In this document: positions 1 through 5,799 of the stretch, one piece after another
How the letters are laid out: the number at the start of each line of letters is the position of its first letter
Numbering within the stretch: the stretch's first letter is position 1
Position numbers and translations under genes: made by a program
Source: an uncultured Clostridia bacterium
GTDB taxonomy: Bacteria > Bacillota > Clostridia > Oscillospirales > Ruminococcaceae
Assembly (NCBI GenBank): GCA_947302065.1
Contig: CAMYUO010000081.1
Location: 1-7,543 of the forward strand
DNA: 7,543 nt
Direction of reading: 5' to 3'
The notes under the pieces: generated by a model
Databases searched by the model: none
Told to the model about the DNA's origin: nothing
What the model saw: the letters and a program-made list of their open reading frames with translations, nothing else

Positions 1-127
1 GAACCACTGCACACTGCAGTCTATCTGCTGGCTCAGAACATACGACAGCTTCTACACAAACGCACAGGCAAAGTGATAAATGCGAAACAGCCCGAAAGGG
101 TAAAACATAATAACTCCACTCAGAAAG
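1..127 (+). other. Unresolved 3' end of an upstream unit at the left edge
   Basis: A plus-strand terminator at 124-158 implies that an upstream gene ends here, but its frame cannot be fixed. Frame 2 is open from the edge to a TGA at 74-76 and ends ...YTNAQAK. Its codons end mostly in G or C, and it stops before the terminator as expected. Frame 1 is open to a TAA at 166-168 but would read through the terminator hairpin. Neither tail is recognisable, so no product is named. The frame-2 tail is slightly favoured. Confidence 0.3.
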
Positions 128-158
128 AGGACCCGGCTCAAAGTCAGGTCCTTTTTTT
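124..158 (+). terminator. Rho-independent terminator of the upstream unit
   Basis: AGGACC (128-133) pairs with GGTCCT (147-152). The outer A residues at 124-126 and a G-T wobble extend the stem into the T-run. The T-run is seven residues long (152-158). The hairpin insulates the following operon, whose promoter starts 31 bases downstream. Confidence 0.85.
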
Positions 159-188
159 GTGTCTGTAAAAGTTTGTGAAAAAAAGGTC

Positions 189-217
189 TTGACATTTGCA
201 AATATATGCTTTATAAT
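189..217 (+). promoter_or_regulatory. Consensus sigma-A promoter of the hydrolase-tetR operon
   Basis: The -35 element TTGACA (189-194) and the -10 element TATAAT (212-217) are both perfect matches separated by exactly 17 bases. Transcription should start near 224, inside the repeat at 220-241. Such a strong core promoter suggests that expression is set by repression rather than by promoter weakness. Confidence 0.9.
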
Positions 218-219
218 TA

Positions 220-241
220 GGTTACCGAACGGTTACCAAAC
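220..241 (+). promoter_or_regulatory. Probable TetR-type operator over the transcription start
   Basis: Two 11-bp direct repeats lie head to tail: GGTTACCGAAC (220-230) and GGTTACCAAAC (231-241), with one mismatch. Positions 221-236 also read as an imperfect palindrome, GTTACCGAACGGTTAC, with an ACCG-AA-CGGT core. The site begins just after the -10 and covers the expected +1. The second gene of the operon encodes a TetR-family protein, so autorepression is the natural inference. Binding has not been shown. Confidence 0.7.
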
Positions 242-259
242 AACAGGGAGGTATTAAAG

Positions 260-1204
260 ATGATAGAGAAAAGACAACAAACGAACGAAGGATTCTTTAA
301 GAAAAGGAGGAAGCTCAAGGTGTTTTTGATAATTCTGTCGGTCATACTTATCGCACTTGCGGCAGATTTTCTGATAGTCAGGCATATAGCGCTCAAACGC
401 TTTGAAAAATACGAGGCTATGGCACAAAGCGTTGATACTTCATATGGCAGGATAAGCTATATCGACAAGGGCGAGGGCGAGCCGTTTTTTATCTTTCACG
501 GCATCACGGGCGGTTATGACCAGGGGTTTGATGTAATGGGCGAGCGCACCGATTCCTACCGTATTATTGCGCCGTCGAGGTTCGGTTACCCAGGCAGCGA
601 CCTGCCCGACAATGCCACGGTGGATATGCAGGTAGAGGCTTTTGTCGAGCTGCTCGATAAGCTCGGCATAGAGAAAACCTTTGTCACGGCAACGAGCGCT
701 GGCGGCACTGTTGCACAGAGATTTGCGCTGATGCACCCCGAAAGGTGCAAGGGATTGGTGCTGTATTGCTCGGGGTATCCCGACAAGGAAAAGCCGACCG
801 AGAGCGCAGGCGGCATGACAGGTCCTCCGCAGTTTTTTTGCAACGACTTTATGATGTGGATGATAAGTCCGCTTTTCAAGCCGATGATGGGCATGGACAG
901 GAGCGTTATCAAGCAGATAATCCCGATGAAAGACCGCAAAGCAGGCATCGGGTTTGACAGCGACGTTGTCAACAAAGACCACACGGATAATTACGACAAC
1001 TATGACCTGCGCAGTATCAAAGTACCTGTGCTTATCATTCATTCAGAGGACGACAAGCTTGCCGACCCCGAGAAAGCAAAGTTCTGGAGCAGCGAGATAC
1101 CCGGCTGCAAGTCTGTTTTCTTTACGGGCGGAGGACATCTTATGAACGGCAACAGCGACGAGATAAACAGCGTGGTAGATGGATTTGTGGAGGATAATAA
1201 ATGA
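260..1204 (+). CDS. Membrane-anchored alpha/beta hydrolase
   Basis: A 314-residue alpha/beta-hydrolase-fold protein. A basic N-terminus (KKRRKLK, residues 14-20) precedes one hydrophobic helix (about 21-40), which should anchor the protein with its catalytic domain outside the membrane. The oxyanion-hole HG is at 80-81. The nucleophile elbow is A-T-S146-A-G, so Ser146 is the likely nucleophile, with Ala in place of the usual first Gly. Asp264 or Asp265 (HSEDDK) and His303 (GGGHLMNG) complete a plausible triad. The start is supported by GGGAGG at 246-251, eight bases upstream. The stop overlaps the tetR start (ATGA), so the two genes are probably translationally coupled. The substrate cannot be predicted; relatives include esterases, lipases and peptidases. 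Confidence 0.88.
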   Translation: MIEKRQQTNEGFFKKRRKLKVFLIILSVILIALAADFLIVRHIALKRFEKYEAMAQSVDTSYGRISYIDKGEGEPFFIFHGITGGYDQGFDVMGERTDSYRIIAPSRFGYPGSDLPDNATVDMQVEAFVELLDKLGIEKTFVTATSAGGTVAQRFALMHPERCKGLVLYCSGYPDKEKPTESAGGMTGPPQFFCNDFMMWMISPLFKPMMGMDRSVIKQIIPMKDRKAGIGFDSDVVNKDHTDNYDNYDLRSIKVPVLIIHSEDDKLADPEKAKFWSSEIPGCKSVFFTGGGHLMNGNSDEINSVVDGFVEDNK

Positions 1205-1815
1205 ACACCAGAGAATTGATACTTGAAGAAGCTCTCGGGCAGTTTTCCGAAAAAGGATTTGCAGGCACGTCGATGAGCGAGATAGCAAAGCCGCTCGGCA
1301 TAACCAAGGCTGCGCTGTACAAGCATTTTGAAAGCAAGCAGCAGATATTTGACGAGATAATCGCAGAATCGGAAAAAAGATACACAGAGATATTTGAAAA
1401 GCTGTCTATCCATTTTGCAGATGACAGCAGCAGGGACGCTGACGTTTACAGCAGCATCTCGATAGAGGGTCTGTGTGAAAGCGTGCTGATGTTTGTGAGA
1501 TTTTCGATGACCGATGAATACTCACGGCAGGTGCGGCGTATGCTGACAATTTCGCAGTTCCAGAGCAGCGAGCTGAGCGGAATGTACACCAAGCGTTATG
1601 TTGATGCGATGCTCAGGTACGATGAGCATTTGTTTGAGCAGCTTATACGTTCGGGCACTATCAGACAGGGTGACCCGAAAGCGCTGGCGGCGATGTTCTA
1701 TGCGCCTGTGCTGATGTATATGGGCGTATGGGACAGGCAGCCTGAAAAGGCGCAGGAGTGCGAGGCGGCAATTAAAGCCCACATCGAGCAGTTCTGCAAA
1801 ATGACAAAGGCTTGA
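1201..1815 (+). CDS. TetR/AcrR-family transcriptional regulator
   Basis: A 204-residue protein of typical TetR-family length. The N-terminal helix-turn-helix spans about residues 6-50. Its recognition region includes TSMSEIAKPLGITKAALYKHF-type residues at 23-43 and the family signature of a Tyr followed by His-Phe (YKHF, 40-43). The remainder should be the helical ligand-binding and dimerisation domain. The start overlaps the hydrolase stop by four bases, and GGAGG lies at 1189-1193. With a repeat-type operator at the operon promoter, it most likely represses its own operon until a ligand binds. That ligand may be related to the hydrolase substrate, but it is unknown. Confidence 0.9.
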   Translation: MNTRELILEEALGQFSEKGFAGTSMSEIAKPLGITKAALYKHFESKQQIFDEIIAESEKRYTEIFEKLSIHFADDSSRDADVYSSISIEGLCESVLMFVRFSMTDEYSRQVRRMLTISQFQSSELSGMYTKRYVDAMLRYDEHLFEQLIRSGTIRQGDPKALAAMFYAPVLMYMGVWDRQPEKAQECEAAIKAHIEQFCKMTKA

Positions 1816-1819
1816 GAGC

Positions 1820-1829
1820 TGTCCGGACA
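1820..1829. repeat. Perfect 10-bp palindrome TGTCCGGACA
   Basis: TGTCCGGACA lies five bases after the tetR stop and 24 bases before the terminator hairpin. It is too short and loop-free to act as a terminator. It could be a protein-binding site or chance. Confidence 0.4.
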
Positions 1830-1853
1830 TAAAAGCGGATATATAAAACACAG

Positions 1854-1886
1854 CGACCCTATCCGACATAACATCGGACAGGGTCG
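1854..1886. terminator. Hairpin between convergent units, probably a bidirectional terminator
   Basis: CGACCCT (1854-1860) pairs with AGGGTCG (1880-1886). After one A/C mismatch, TCCGA (1862-1866) pairs with TCGGA (1874-1878) around a 7-base loop. The flanks are T-rich in both directions (TTATTATTATTTG on plus, TTTTATATA on minus) but neither is a clean T-run. It ends the tetR operon and could also end the minus-strand unit at 1911-2108. Confidence 0.7.
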
Positions 1887-1910
1887 TGATAGTTATTATT
1901 ATTTGCAGTA

Positions 1911-2108
1911 TTATCTGCGCCGTCTGTCGATACCGCTTCTTTTATAGTAAGCGGCTTTGTCTTCATACATGAGCTGGTCGGCAGTCTGGAAAAGTCCTGC
2001 GGAGATGCAGACGATAACGGACATGGCGATATTCTTGCTGAGCTGTCGTTTGTTATTCTCATTGATCTTCATCGTGAGGATCTTAATAACGTCATTTATT
2101 TTATTCAT
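1911..2108 (-). CDS. Small protein with a GGDEF-domain C-terminal remnant
   Basis: A 65-codon gene. The residues ADQLMYEDKAAYYKRSG near its end, followed by IDRRR, closely resemble the last helix of diguanylate cyclase GGDEF domains. The catalytic GGDEF loop and most of the domain are absent, so it cannot make cyclic-di-GMP. Preceding residues (about 28-40) resemble a shortened final beta-strand, as if an internal deletion joined two parts. The frame is open further upstream to 2204, but the promoter at 2176-2204 rules out those starts. The ATG at 2108 has AGGTG about eight bases before it. It may be a deleted pseudogene that is still transcribed, or a genuine small protein. Confidence 0.5.
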   Translation of the reverse strand: MNKINDVIKILTMKINENNKRQLSKNIAMSVIVCISAGLFQTADQLMYEDKAAYYKRSGIDRRRR

Positions 2109-2175
2109 AGCACACCTATATATCGTCTCAATGTTAAAACAAATACCCGAAGGTCCGTGATAATTTACCATTTTC

Positions 2176-2204
2176 ATTATAACATAAACTATAAAATAAT
2201 TCAA
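2176..2204 (-). promoter_or_regulatory. Minus-strand sigma-A promoter for the GGDEF-like small gene
   Basis: Read on the minus strand, TTGAAT (2204-2199) and a perfect TATAAT (2181-2176) are separated by 17 bases. Transcription should start near 2169, giving a leader of about 60 bases before the ATG at 2108. Confidence 0.75.
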
Positions 2205-2222
2205 TAGTTGACAGATAAAACT

Positions 2223-2249
2223 CTGAATGATTCAGGGCAGAACTTCTGC
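2223..2249. repeat. Two adjacent perfect 13-bp palindromes
   Basis: CTGAAT-G-ATTCAG (2223-2235) and GCAGAA-C-TTCTGC (2237-2249) each have 6-bp arms around one central base and are separated by a single base. Their sequences differ, but the geometry is the same, with centres 14 bp apart. They lie between the minus-strand promoter and spoVT, upstream of the probable spoVT -10, where an activator or repressor could bind. Confidence 0.6.
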
Positions 2250-2277
2250 TTTATGCGAAGATTTTCTGAAAACCGAG

Positions 2278-2283
2278 TATAAT
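2278..2283 (+). promoter_or_regulatory. Possible -10 element for spoVT
   Basis: A perfect TATAAT lies 56 bases before the spoVT start codon, but no -35 match is found at the right distance (GCGAAG at 2255-2260). In Bacillus subtilis spoVT is transcribed by sigma-G. I could not find a convincing sigma-G pair here, so the real promoter remains uncertain. Confidence 0.35.
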
Positions 2284-2339
2284 CTGCACTGTTTGGCAAA
2301 TCATAAAGACACAGAACTTGATTTGAAAGGAAAAGATAT

Positions 2340-2882
2340 ATGAAAGCTACAGGAATTGTCCGCAGGATCGACGACCTTGGCAGAGTCGTGATACCCAAGG
2401 AGATAAGAAGAACGATGCGCATACGGGACGGCGAGCCGCTGGAGATATACACAAGCTCGGACGGTGAGGTCATTTTCAAGAAATACTCGCCGATAGGTGA
2501 GCTTTCCGACAGTGCGGTGCAGGCGGCGGAGGTCATCGCAAAGCTCGGCAATGCGCCTGCTGTTGTGTTCGACAACGACCACGTTGTTGCGGTGTCGGGT
2601 GCATCAAAGAAAGAATACTCACAGCGGCGCTTATCGCCTGCGCTCGAGGAGATACTCGAGCAGCGAAAGAGCTATGAATACACCACGGCAGGCGATAACA
2701 CGCTTTATCCCGTTGAGGGAATCAGGGCGCACGCACTCGCAGTTGCGCCGATAATCTCAAACGGTGATGTCTCGGGTGCAGTTGCATTCGTTGCGGAAAA
2801 GGACAGTGAGTGTGCGACGATGAAGCAGGCTTTGCTTGCAAAAACTGCTGCGCTGTTTCTCGGGAAACAGATCGAAGAATGA
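2340..2882 (+). CDS. spoVT: Stage V sporulation protein T, AbrB-family regulator
   Basis: A 180-residue protein; B. subtilis SpoVT has 178. The N-terminal swapped-hairpin SpoVT-AbrB DNA-binding domain covers about residues 1-52, and its opening (MKATGIVRRIDDLGRVVIPK) is nearly invariant in the family. The sequence continues through EIYTSSDGEVIFKKYSPIGEL. Residues from about 55 to the end match the GAF-like sensor domain, including the AVSGASKKEY and GDVSGAV segments. SpoVT adjusts forespore gene expression late in sporulation. AAAGGA at 2326-2331 sets the start. The gene is monocistronic, with a strong terminator just after its stop. Confidence 0.93.
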   Translation: MKATGIVRRIDDLGRVVIPKEIRRTMRIRDGEPLEIYTSSDGEVIFKKYSPIGELSDSAVQAAEVIAKLGNAPAVVFDNDHVVAVSGASKKEYSQRRLSPALEEILEQRKSYEYTTAGDNTLYPVEGIRAHALAVAPIISNGDVSGAVAFVAEKDSECATMKQALLAKTAALFLGKQIEE

Positions 2883-2888
2883 ATCGTT

Positions 2889-2930
2889 AAGACCTTTGCG
2901 GAGGACAGCTCCGTGAGGGTCTTTTGTTTT
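2889..2930 (+). terminator. Strong rho-independent terminator after spoVT
   Basis: AAGACC (2889-2894) pairs with GGTCTT (2918-2923), and CGGAG (2899-2903) pairs with CTCCG (2909-2913) around a GACAG loop. Wobble pairs bridge the middle, making a near-continuous 15-bp stem. It is followed by TTTTGTTTT. It isolates the downstream cassette from spoVT read-through. Confidence 0.9.
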
Positions 2931-3033
2931 GCCCTTAACAATTGAGCAAGATATGAGTCACACCCTGTTCGCTGTAATATGCACAAAACAAAGCTGTCGT
3001 TTCATTCAAAAGGGAGAATAGTCACAGACCTCG
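2931..3033. other. Intergenic spacer without visible gene
   Basis: Between the spoVT terminator and the -35 element of the SOS-type promoter, I see no start codon with a ribosome binding site, no RNA gene and no clear repeat. Confidence 0.5.
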
Positions 3034-3062
3034 TTGACATTATCGAACATATGTGCTATCCT
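3034..3062 (+). promoter_or_regulatory. Promoter of the tail-lysozyme cassette
   Basis: A perfect TTGACA (3034-3039) and TATCCT (3057-3062) are separated by 17 bases. The start of transcription is expected near 3069, about 93 bases before the first start codon. LexA-type sites lie within the spacer and immediately downstream, so this strong promoter should normally be shut off. Confidence 0.8.
3044..3057 (+). promoter_or_regulatory. lexA box: Near-consensus LexA (SOS) box inside the promoter spacer
   Basis: CGAACATATGTGCT differs from the symmetrical Firmicute box CGAACATATGTTCG at two positions. It occupies the region between -35 and -10, where a bound repressor would block RNA polymerase. 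Its centre is 26 bp from that of the perfect box downstream. Confidence 0.65.
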
Positions 3063-3069
3063 GTTATTG

Positions 3070-3083
3070 CGAACAAAAGTTCG
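3070..3083 (+). promoter_or_regulatory. lexA box: Perfect Firmicute LexA (SOS) box at the transcription start
   Basis: CGAACAAAAGTTCG is a perfect inverted repeat and fits the CGAAC-N4-GTTCG operator known for LexA/DinR of Gram-positive bacteria. It begins seven bases after the -10, covering about +1 to +14. This is a classic repression position. RecA-triggered LexA cleavage after DNA damage should release the promoter. Confidence 0.82.
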
Positions 3084-3084
3084 T

Positions 3085-3133
3085 CAGCGTAATGCCGACA
3101 CGCTGAAAACAGCGCTGTTATTTTTGCCGACAC
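3085..3133 (+). repeat. Structured leader with TGCCGACAC direct repeat
   Basis: The 9-bp sequence TGCCGACAC occurs at 3093-3101 and 3125-3133. Between the copies, CGCTG (3101-3105) can pair with CAGCG (3110-3114) across an AAAA loop, followed by CTGTTATTTTTG. CAGCG at 3085-3089 could instead pair with the CGCTG at 3101-3105. The alternatives suggest leader folding, possibly weak attenuation, but the stems are short. Confidence 0.4.
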
Positions 3134-3161
3134 AGCGCAAAGAAAACAAAAGGAGGAAATC

Positions 3162-4310
3162 ATGACAATAACATTGGATTCAGACTATTTCGCAGTTGCG
3201 AGCGAGGCTTTGCTCGGTTACTGCGGAGAGAAGAACTCCCGTGAGATAACATTTGAGGGCCTTGACAGCATCGAGGCGCAGGCATACAGCCTGATGCTGC
3301 GATATGATGACGGTGTGTGCTATGAGGCGAGGATAGACGGCGATACGCTCACGCTCGACAGCAGTCTTATGCGCAAGCCGGGTCCTGTCGATGTGCAGGT
3401 ATATGCGTGTGATATGCAGGGCGATGAGTACACGGTCATCTGCAAGAGCAATATCATTCAGCTTTTCATAAAGCCGAGCATCGAAGAAAACGCTCAGCCT
3501 GTGCCGTCGATGCAGGACTGTCTGAGGATACTCGGGCAGATAGAGAGCATCGCAGATGAACTGACAGAGCTGGGTGAACAGCTCGTTGACGAGCAGGCGT
3601 ATCTTGACCGCACCCAGCAGCAGATAACATCGGCTCAGCAGGAGCTTATGAGTGCGTTCAGCAGCTGCCTTGCGCAGATGAATGAAGCTGTGCGCACGGC
3701 ACAGGAGTGTGCACAGAGCATCGCAGACAGTGCCGAGCAGATAATGATAAACAGATCTGCGGCAGGTCTGCAAAAGAGAAATCTGCTCAGGATAGGCACG
3801 AGCGGTTTTGATGACGGCAATGTGAGAGTTACCGTCGATGAACAGGGCAGGCTGACGGTAAACGGTGAAACGGGCAGTCTTTACACGAGCGTTCCGCTGA
3901 CGAGCGACAGCGCACACGATGACATCAAGCACATTCCCAACGGGAATTACATAATATGCACTAACGGCTTTGATAAGCTCGCCGTTGTCGTCACGGGATA
4001 CAAGTATGAGGACGGTTCTATACTCGAGCGCAGCCTTGCGTGGTGCGAGGGCAGTGATGTTTCTTTCACCGTCGATGACGAGTTCCCGTATAACTATGTC
4101 GAGCTTTATCTTGACAGGCAGACGCAGTTCGACCATGAGCTTGTGCTGCCGATGATAAGATATCAGGGCATTGCCGACAGCAGCTGGGAGCCTTTCACGC
4201 CCGACCTTAAAATGCGCATCGACGAGCTTTCGCAGAGGATAGACCGGCTGAGCCTTTATAACGAGACGTTCAGCGAAAACATCACAGACAGCATACAGGA
4301 GGTAATATAA
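3162..4310 (+). CDS. BppU-like phage baseplate/receptor-binding protein
   Basis: A 382-residue protein with the architecture of a phage tail-tip adaptor or fibre. Residues 1-105 resemble the N-terminal beta-sandwich of BppU-type baseplate proteins (ITLDSDYFAVASEALLGYCG..., and later YTVICKSNIIQLFI). Residues about 115-195 are rich in Q, E, A and S and look like a long coiled coil for trimerisation. A beta-rich module follows from about 205 to 345 (NLLRIGTSGF to SWEPFTP), the type often used for carbohydrate binding in tail proteins. A short amphipathic C-terminal helix ends the protein. AGGAGG at 3151-3156 sets the start. It is the first gene of the SOS-type unit, and its stop overlaps the next start (TAATG). 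The receptor is unknown. Confidence 0.75.
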   Translation: MTITLDSDYFAVASEALLGYCGEKNSREITFEGLDSIEAQAYSLMLRYDDGVCYEARIDGDTLTLDSSLMRKPGPVDVQVYACDMQGDEYTVICKSNIIQLFIKPSIEENAQPVPSMQDCLRILGQIESIADELTELGEQLVDEQAYLDRTQQQITSAQQELMSAFSSCLAQMNEAVRTAQECAQSIADSAEQIMINRSAAGLQKRNLLRIGTSGFDDGNVRVTVDEQGRLTVNGETGSLYTSVPLTSDSAHDDIKHIPNGNYIICTNGFDKLAVVVTGYKYEDGSILERSLAWCEGSDVSFTVDDEFPYNYVELYLDRQTQFDHELVLPMIRYQGIADSSWEPFTPDLKMRIDELSQRIDRLSLYNETFSENITDSIQEVI

Positions 4311-4828
4311 TGCTAACGACAAACGGAGCAAAGATGATCACATACAACAAAATATTCGGCTCGAGTGCTCCAAACCTGATCCTGACAGACGGTACAGCAC
4401 AGACAGCCACAGTCAGTGCGACGACGCAGGCGTTCAGGAGATGCGGCTATAACAACACAGCAGCCACACTGGCTACGAGCGACAGCTGTATGGTCATGAT
4501 CCTTGGTGTAGGTACGGCACAGCCGTCGGCAAGCGATTACTGGCTTGATGAAACCGAGATCGGCGGAGTTGACGTGAACACGATAGTGGAGTGTGCAAGA
4601 GCATCCGGAACCGATATGTGGAATGCAGTCGTTCTTAACAACGGCAATATCGCTTACAGTTATGTGTTCCGCAATACGGGCAGCGATGCTGTAACGATCA
4701 CGGAAATTGGTCTGTCATTTGCTTGTATGTACGGCAAGTTCCTTGTCGGGCGCTGCCTTATCCCGCCGAGAACTATCCAGCCGAACGAGACGGTGACGTT
4801 CACCTACGAGCTGGCGTTTTGCAGTTAA
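4310..4828 (+). CDS. Small beta-rich phage tail-type protein
   Basis: A 172-residue protein of a type found beside tail fibres in Clostridia phages, recognised by pattern only. It has no signal peptide or membrane helix. The C-terminal half (YVFRNTGSDAVTITEIGLSF, then IPPRTIQPNETVTFTYEL) has the strand pattern of an immunoglobulin-like sandwich. The start overlaps the previous stop by one base, and AGGAGG lies at 4297-4302, seven bases upstream. An internal ATG at codon 9 is less well placed. It may cap or decorate the upstream fibre, or aid its assembly. The exact role is unknown. Confidence 0.7.
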   Translation: MLTTNGAKMITYNKIFGSSAPNLILTDGTAQTATVSATTQAFRRCGYNNTAATLATSDSCMVMILGVGTAQPSASDYWLDETEIGGVDVNTIVECARASGTDMWNAVVLNNGNIAYSYVFRNTGSDAVTITEIGLSFACMYGKFLVGRCLIPPRTIQPNETVTFTYELAFCS

Positions 4829-4862
4829 GGCTACATACTTTGCAGCAAGGGAGATGAACGGA

Positions 4863-5000
4863 TTGAATGCAGACGCAAGAAAATGCGGCACCTGCAAGTA
4901 TTACAGCTTTTGCAGGTCAAAGAATCTTTTCCGCAGATTGTTCGGCTGTCCGCTGTGGGAGAAAAGGGAGTGGTACATCGGTGGCAGTAAGCGGCATTGA
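4863..5000 (+). CDS. Cysteine-rich microprotein between tail protein and lysozyme
   Basis: A 45-codon frame that differs from both neighbouring genes. It starts at TTG 4863, with AGGGAG (4848-4853) at a good distance, or at ATG 4854, where the same site is too close. It encodes KCGTCKYYSFC near the start, a basic stretch (RSKNLFRRLFGC), and an aromatic tail ending GGSKRH. Its four cysteines are spaced C-x2-C-x5-C-x11-C, suggesting a small zinc- or metal-binding fold. Its last 20 bases overlap the lysozyme gene if that starts at GTG 4981, which is typical of coupled phage genes. It fills the only gap in the cassette. I recognise no family. Confidence 0.55.
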   Translation: MNADARKCGTCKYYSFCRSKNLFRRLFGCPLWEKREWYIGGSKRH

Positions 5001-5781
5001 TGTTTCGAGGTGGCAGGGCAGGATAGACTGGCAGCGTGTGAAAAACGCAGGTGTCAGCTTTGCCCTGCTGCGTGCAGGCTACGGCGACACGTTATCCTAT
5101 CCGAGCCAGCTCGATGAGACTTTTGAGTATAACTATGCAGAGTGCAAGCGTGTGGGTGTGGATGTCGGTGCATACTGGTATTCGTATGCGACAACGCCGG
5201 AAATGGCACGGCAGGAAGCGAAAAGCTGCATTGCCGCACTAAAAGGCAAGCAGTACGAATACCCGATATACTATGACGTTGAAGAACAGCGCATCTTTGC
5301 CACAGGCAGAACTGACAGCATCATCAGGGCGTTCTGCGAAGAGCTTGAAAGCGCAGGCTACTGGGTCGGGATATACAGTTTCAGGTTTGCGCTTGAAAGA
5401 TACATCTCGCCCGAGGTCGCACAGCGCTATGCTGTGGCTGTTGCAGAGTATGCAGGCAGCTGCGGATACAAAGGTCAGTACGGCATCTGGCAGAACAGCT
5501 CGACGTGGCGTGTTGACGGCATCAGCGGCAATGTTGACCACGATTGGTGCTATCTTGATTACCCGACGATGATAAAGCAAAACGGCAAAAACGGCTTTCC
5601 GAAGCCTGCGCCGAAGCTGATGTACAAAGTCATTAAAGACACGCCTATCGTGCAGTTCGAGGGTGAAGCTGAGGCAGGACAGACACGACAGGTCTACGGC
5701 AGAAAGACCGTCTGCGGAGTGCAGTACGGGCGAGTGACAAAAAACGGCTGGATGAGCCTTAAAGACTGCAAACAGGTTTAG
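4981..5781 (+). CDS. GH25 lysozyme (endolysin type) with C-terminal extension
   Basis: An N-acetylmuramidase of glycoside hydrolase family 25, cutting the MurNAc-GlcNAc bond of peptidoglycan. Counting from GTG 4981 (266 residues), it opens with the family's GIDVSRWQG, containing Asp7. The DxE pair is Asp99 and Glu101 (YYDVEEQ), and VDHDW at 185-189 replaces the usual VDxN. The catalytic domain ends near 200. After a Pro-rich linker, residues about 211-266 form a small domain, perhaps SH3-like, for wall binding. There is no signal peptide. The frame is open further upstream to ATG 4867, but those 38 residues are not GH25-like. They overlap the cysteine-rich frame, whereas AAGGGAG (4964-4970) supports GTG 4981. 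Confidence 0.88.
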   Translation: MAVSGIDVSRWQGRIDWQRVKNAGVSFALLRAGYGDTLSYPSQLDETFEYNYAECKRVGVDVGAYWYSYATTPEMARQEAKSCIAALKGKQYEYPIYYDVEEQRIFATGRTDSIIRAFCEELESAGYWVGIYSFRFALERYISPEVAQRYAVAVAEYAGSCGYKGQYGIWQNSSTWRVDGISGNVDHDWCYLDYPTMIKQNGKNGFPKPAPKLMYKVIKDTPIVQFEGEAEAGQTRQVYGRKTVCGVQYGRVTKNGWMSLKDCKQV

Positions 5782-5799
5782 CAAATACAGCAAAGCAAA

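Noticed and set aside
80..110. CCCGAAAGGG hairpin near the left edge as a structured RNA
   Set aside because: It is a 3-bp stem with a GAAA loop, too short to support an RNA gene call.
440..1042. Minus-strand 200-codon frame opposite the hydrolase
   Set aside because: His- and Arg-rich shadow of a clear alpha/beta hydrolase gene.
2208..2213. Plus-strand TTGACA upstream of spoVT
   Set aside because: No -10 element lies 16-18 bases downstream (TTCAGG at the 17-base position). The possible TATAAT at 2278 is far too distant to pair with it.
3180..4331. Minus-strand 383-codon frame opposite the BppU-like gene
   Set aside because: It mirrors the fibre gene almost base for base, as GC-biased third positions often allow. 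It has no convincing promoter or domain, and its composition is shadow-like.
5239..5793. Minus-strand 184-codon frame opposite the lysozyme
   Set aside because: It is antisense to a clear GH25 domain and has no recognisable protein features.
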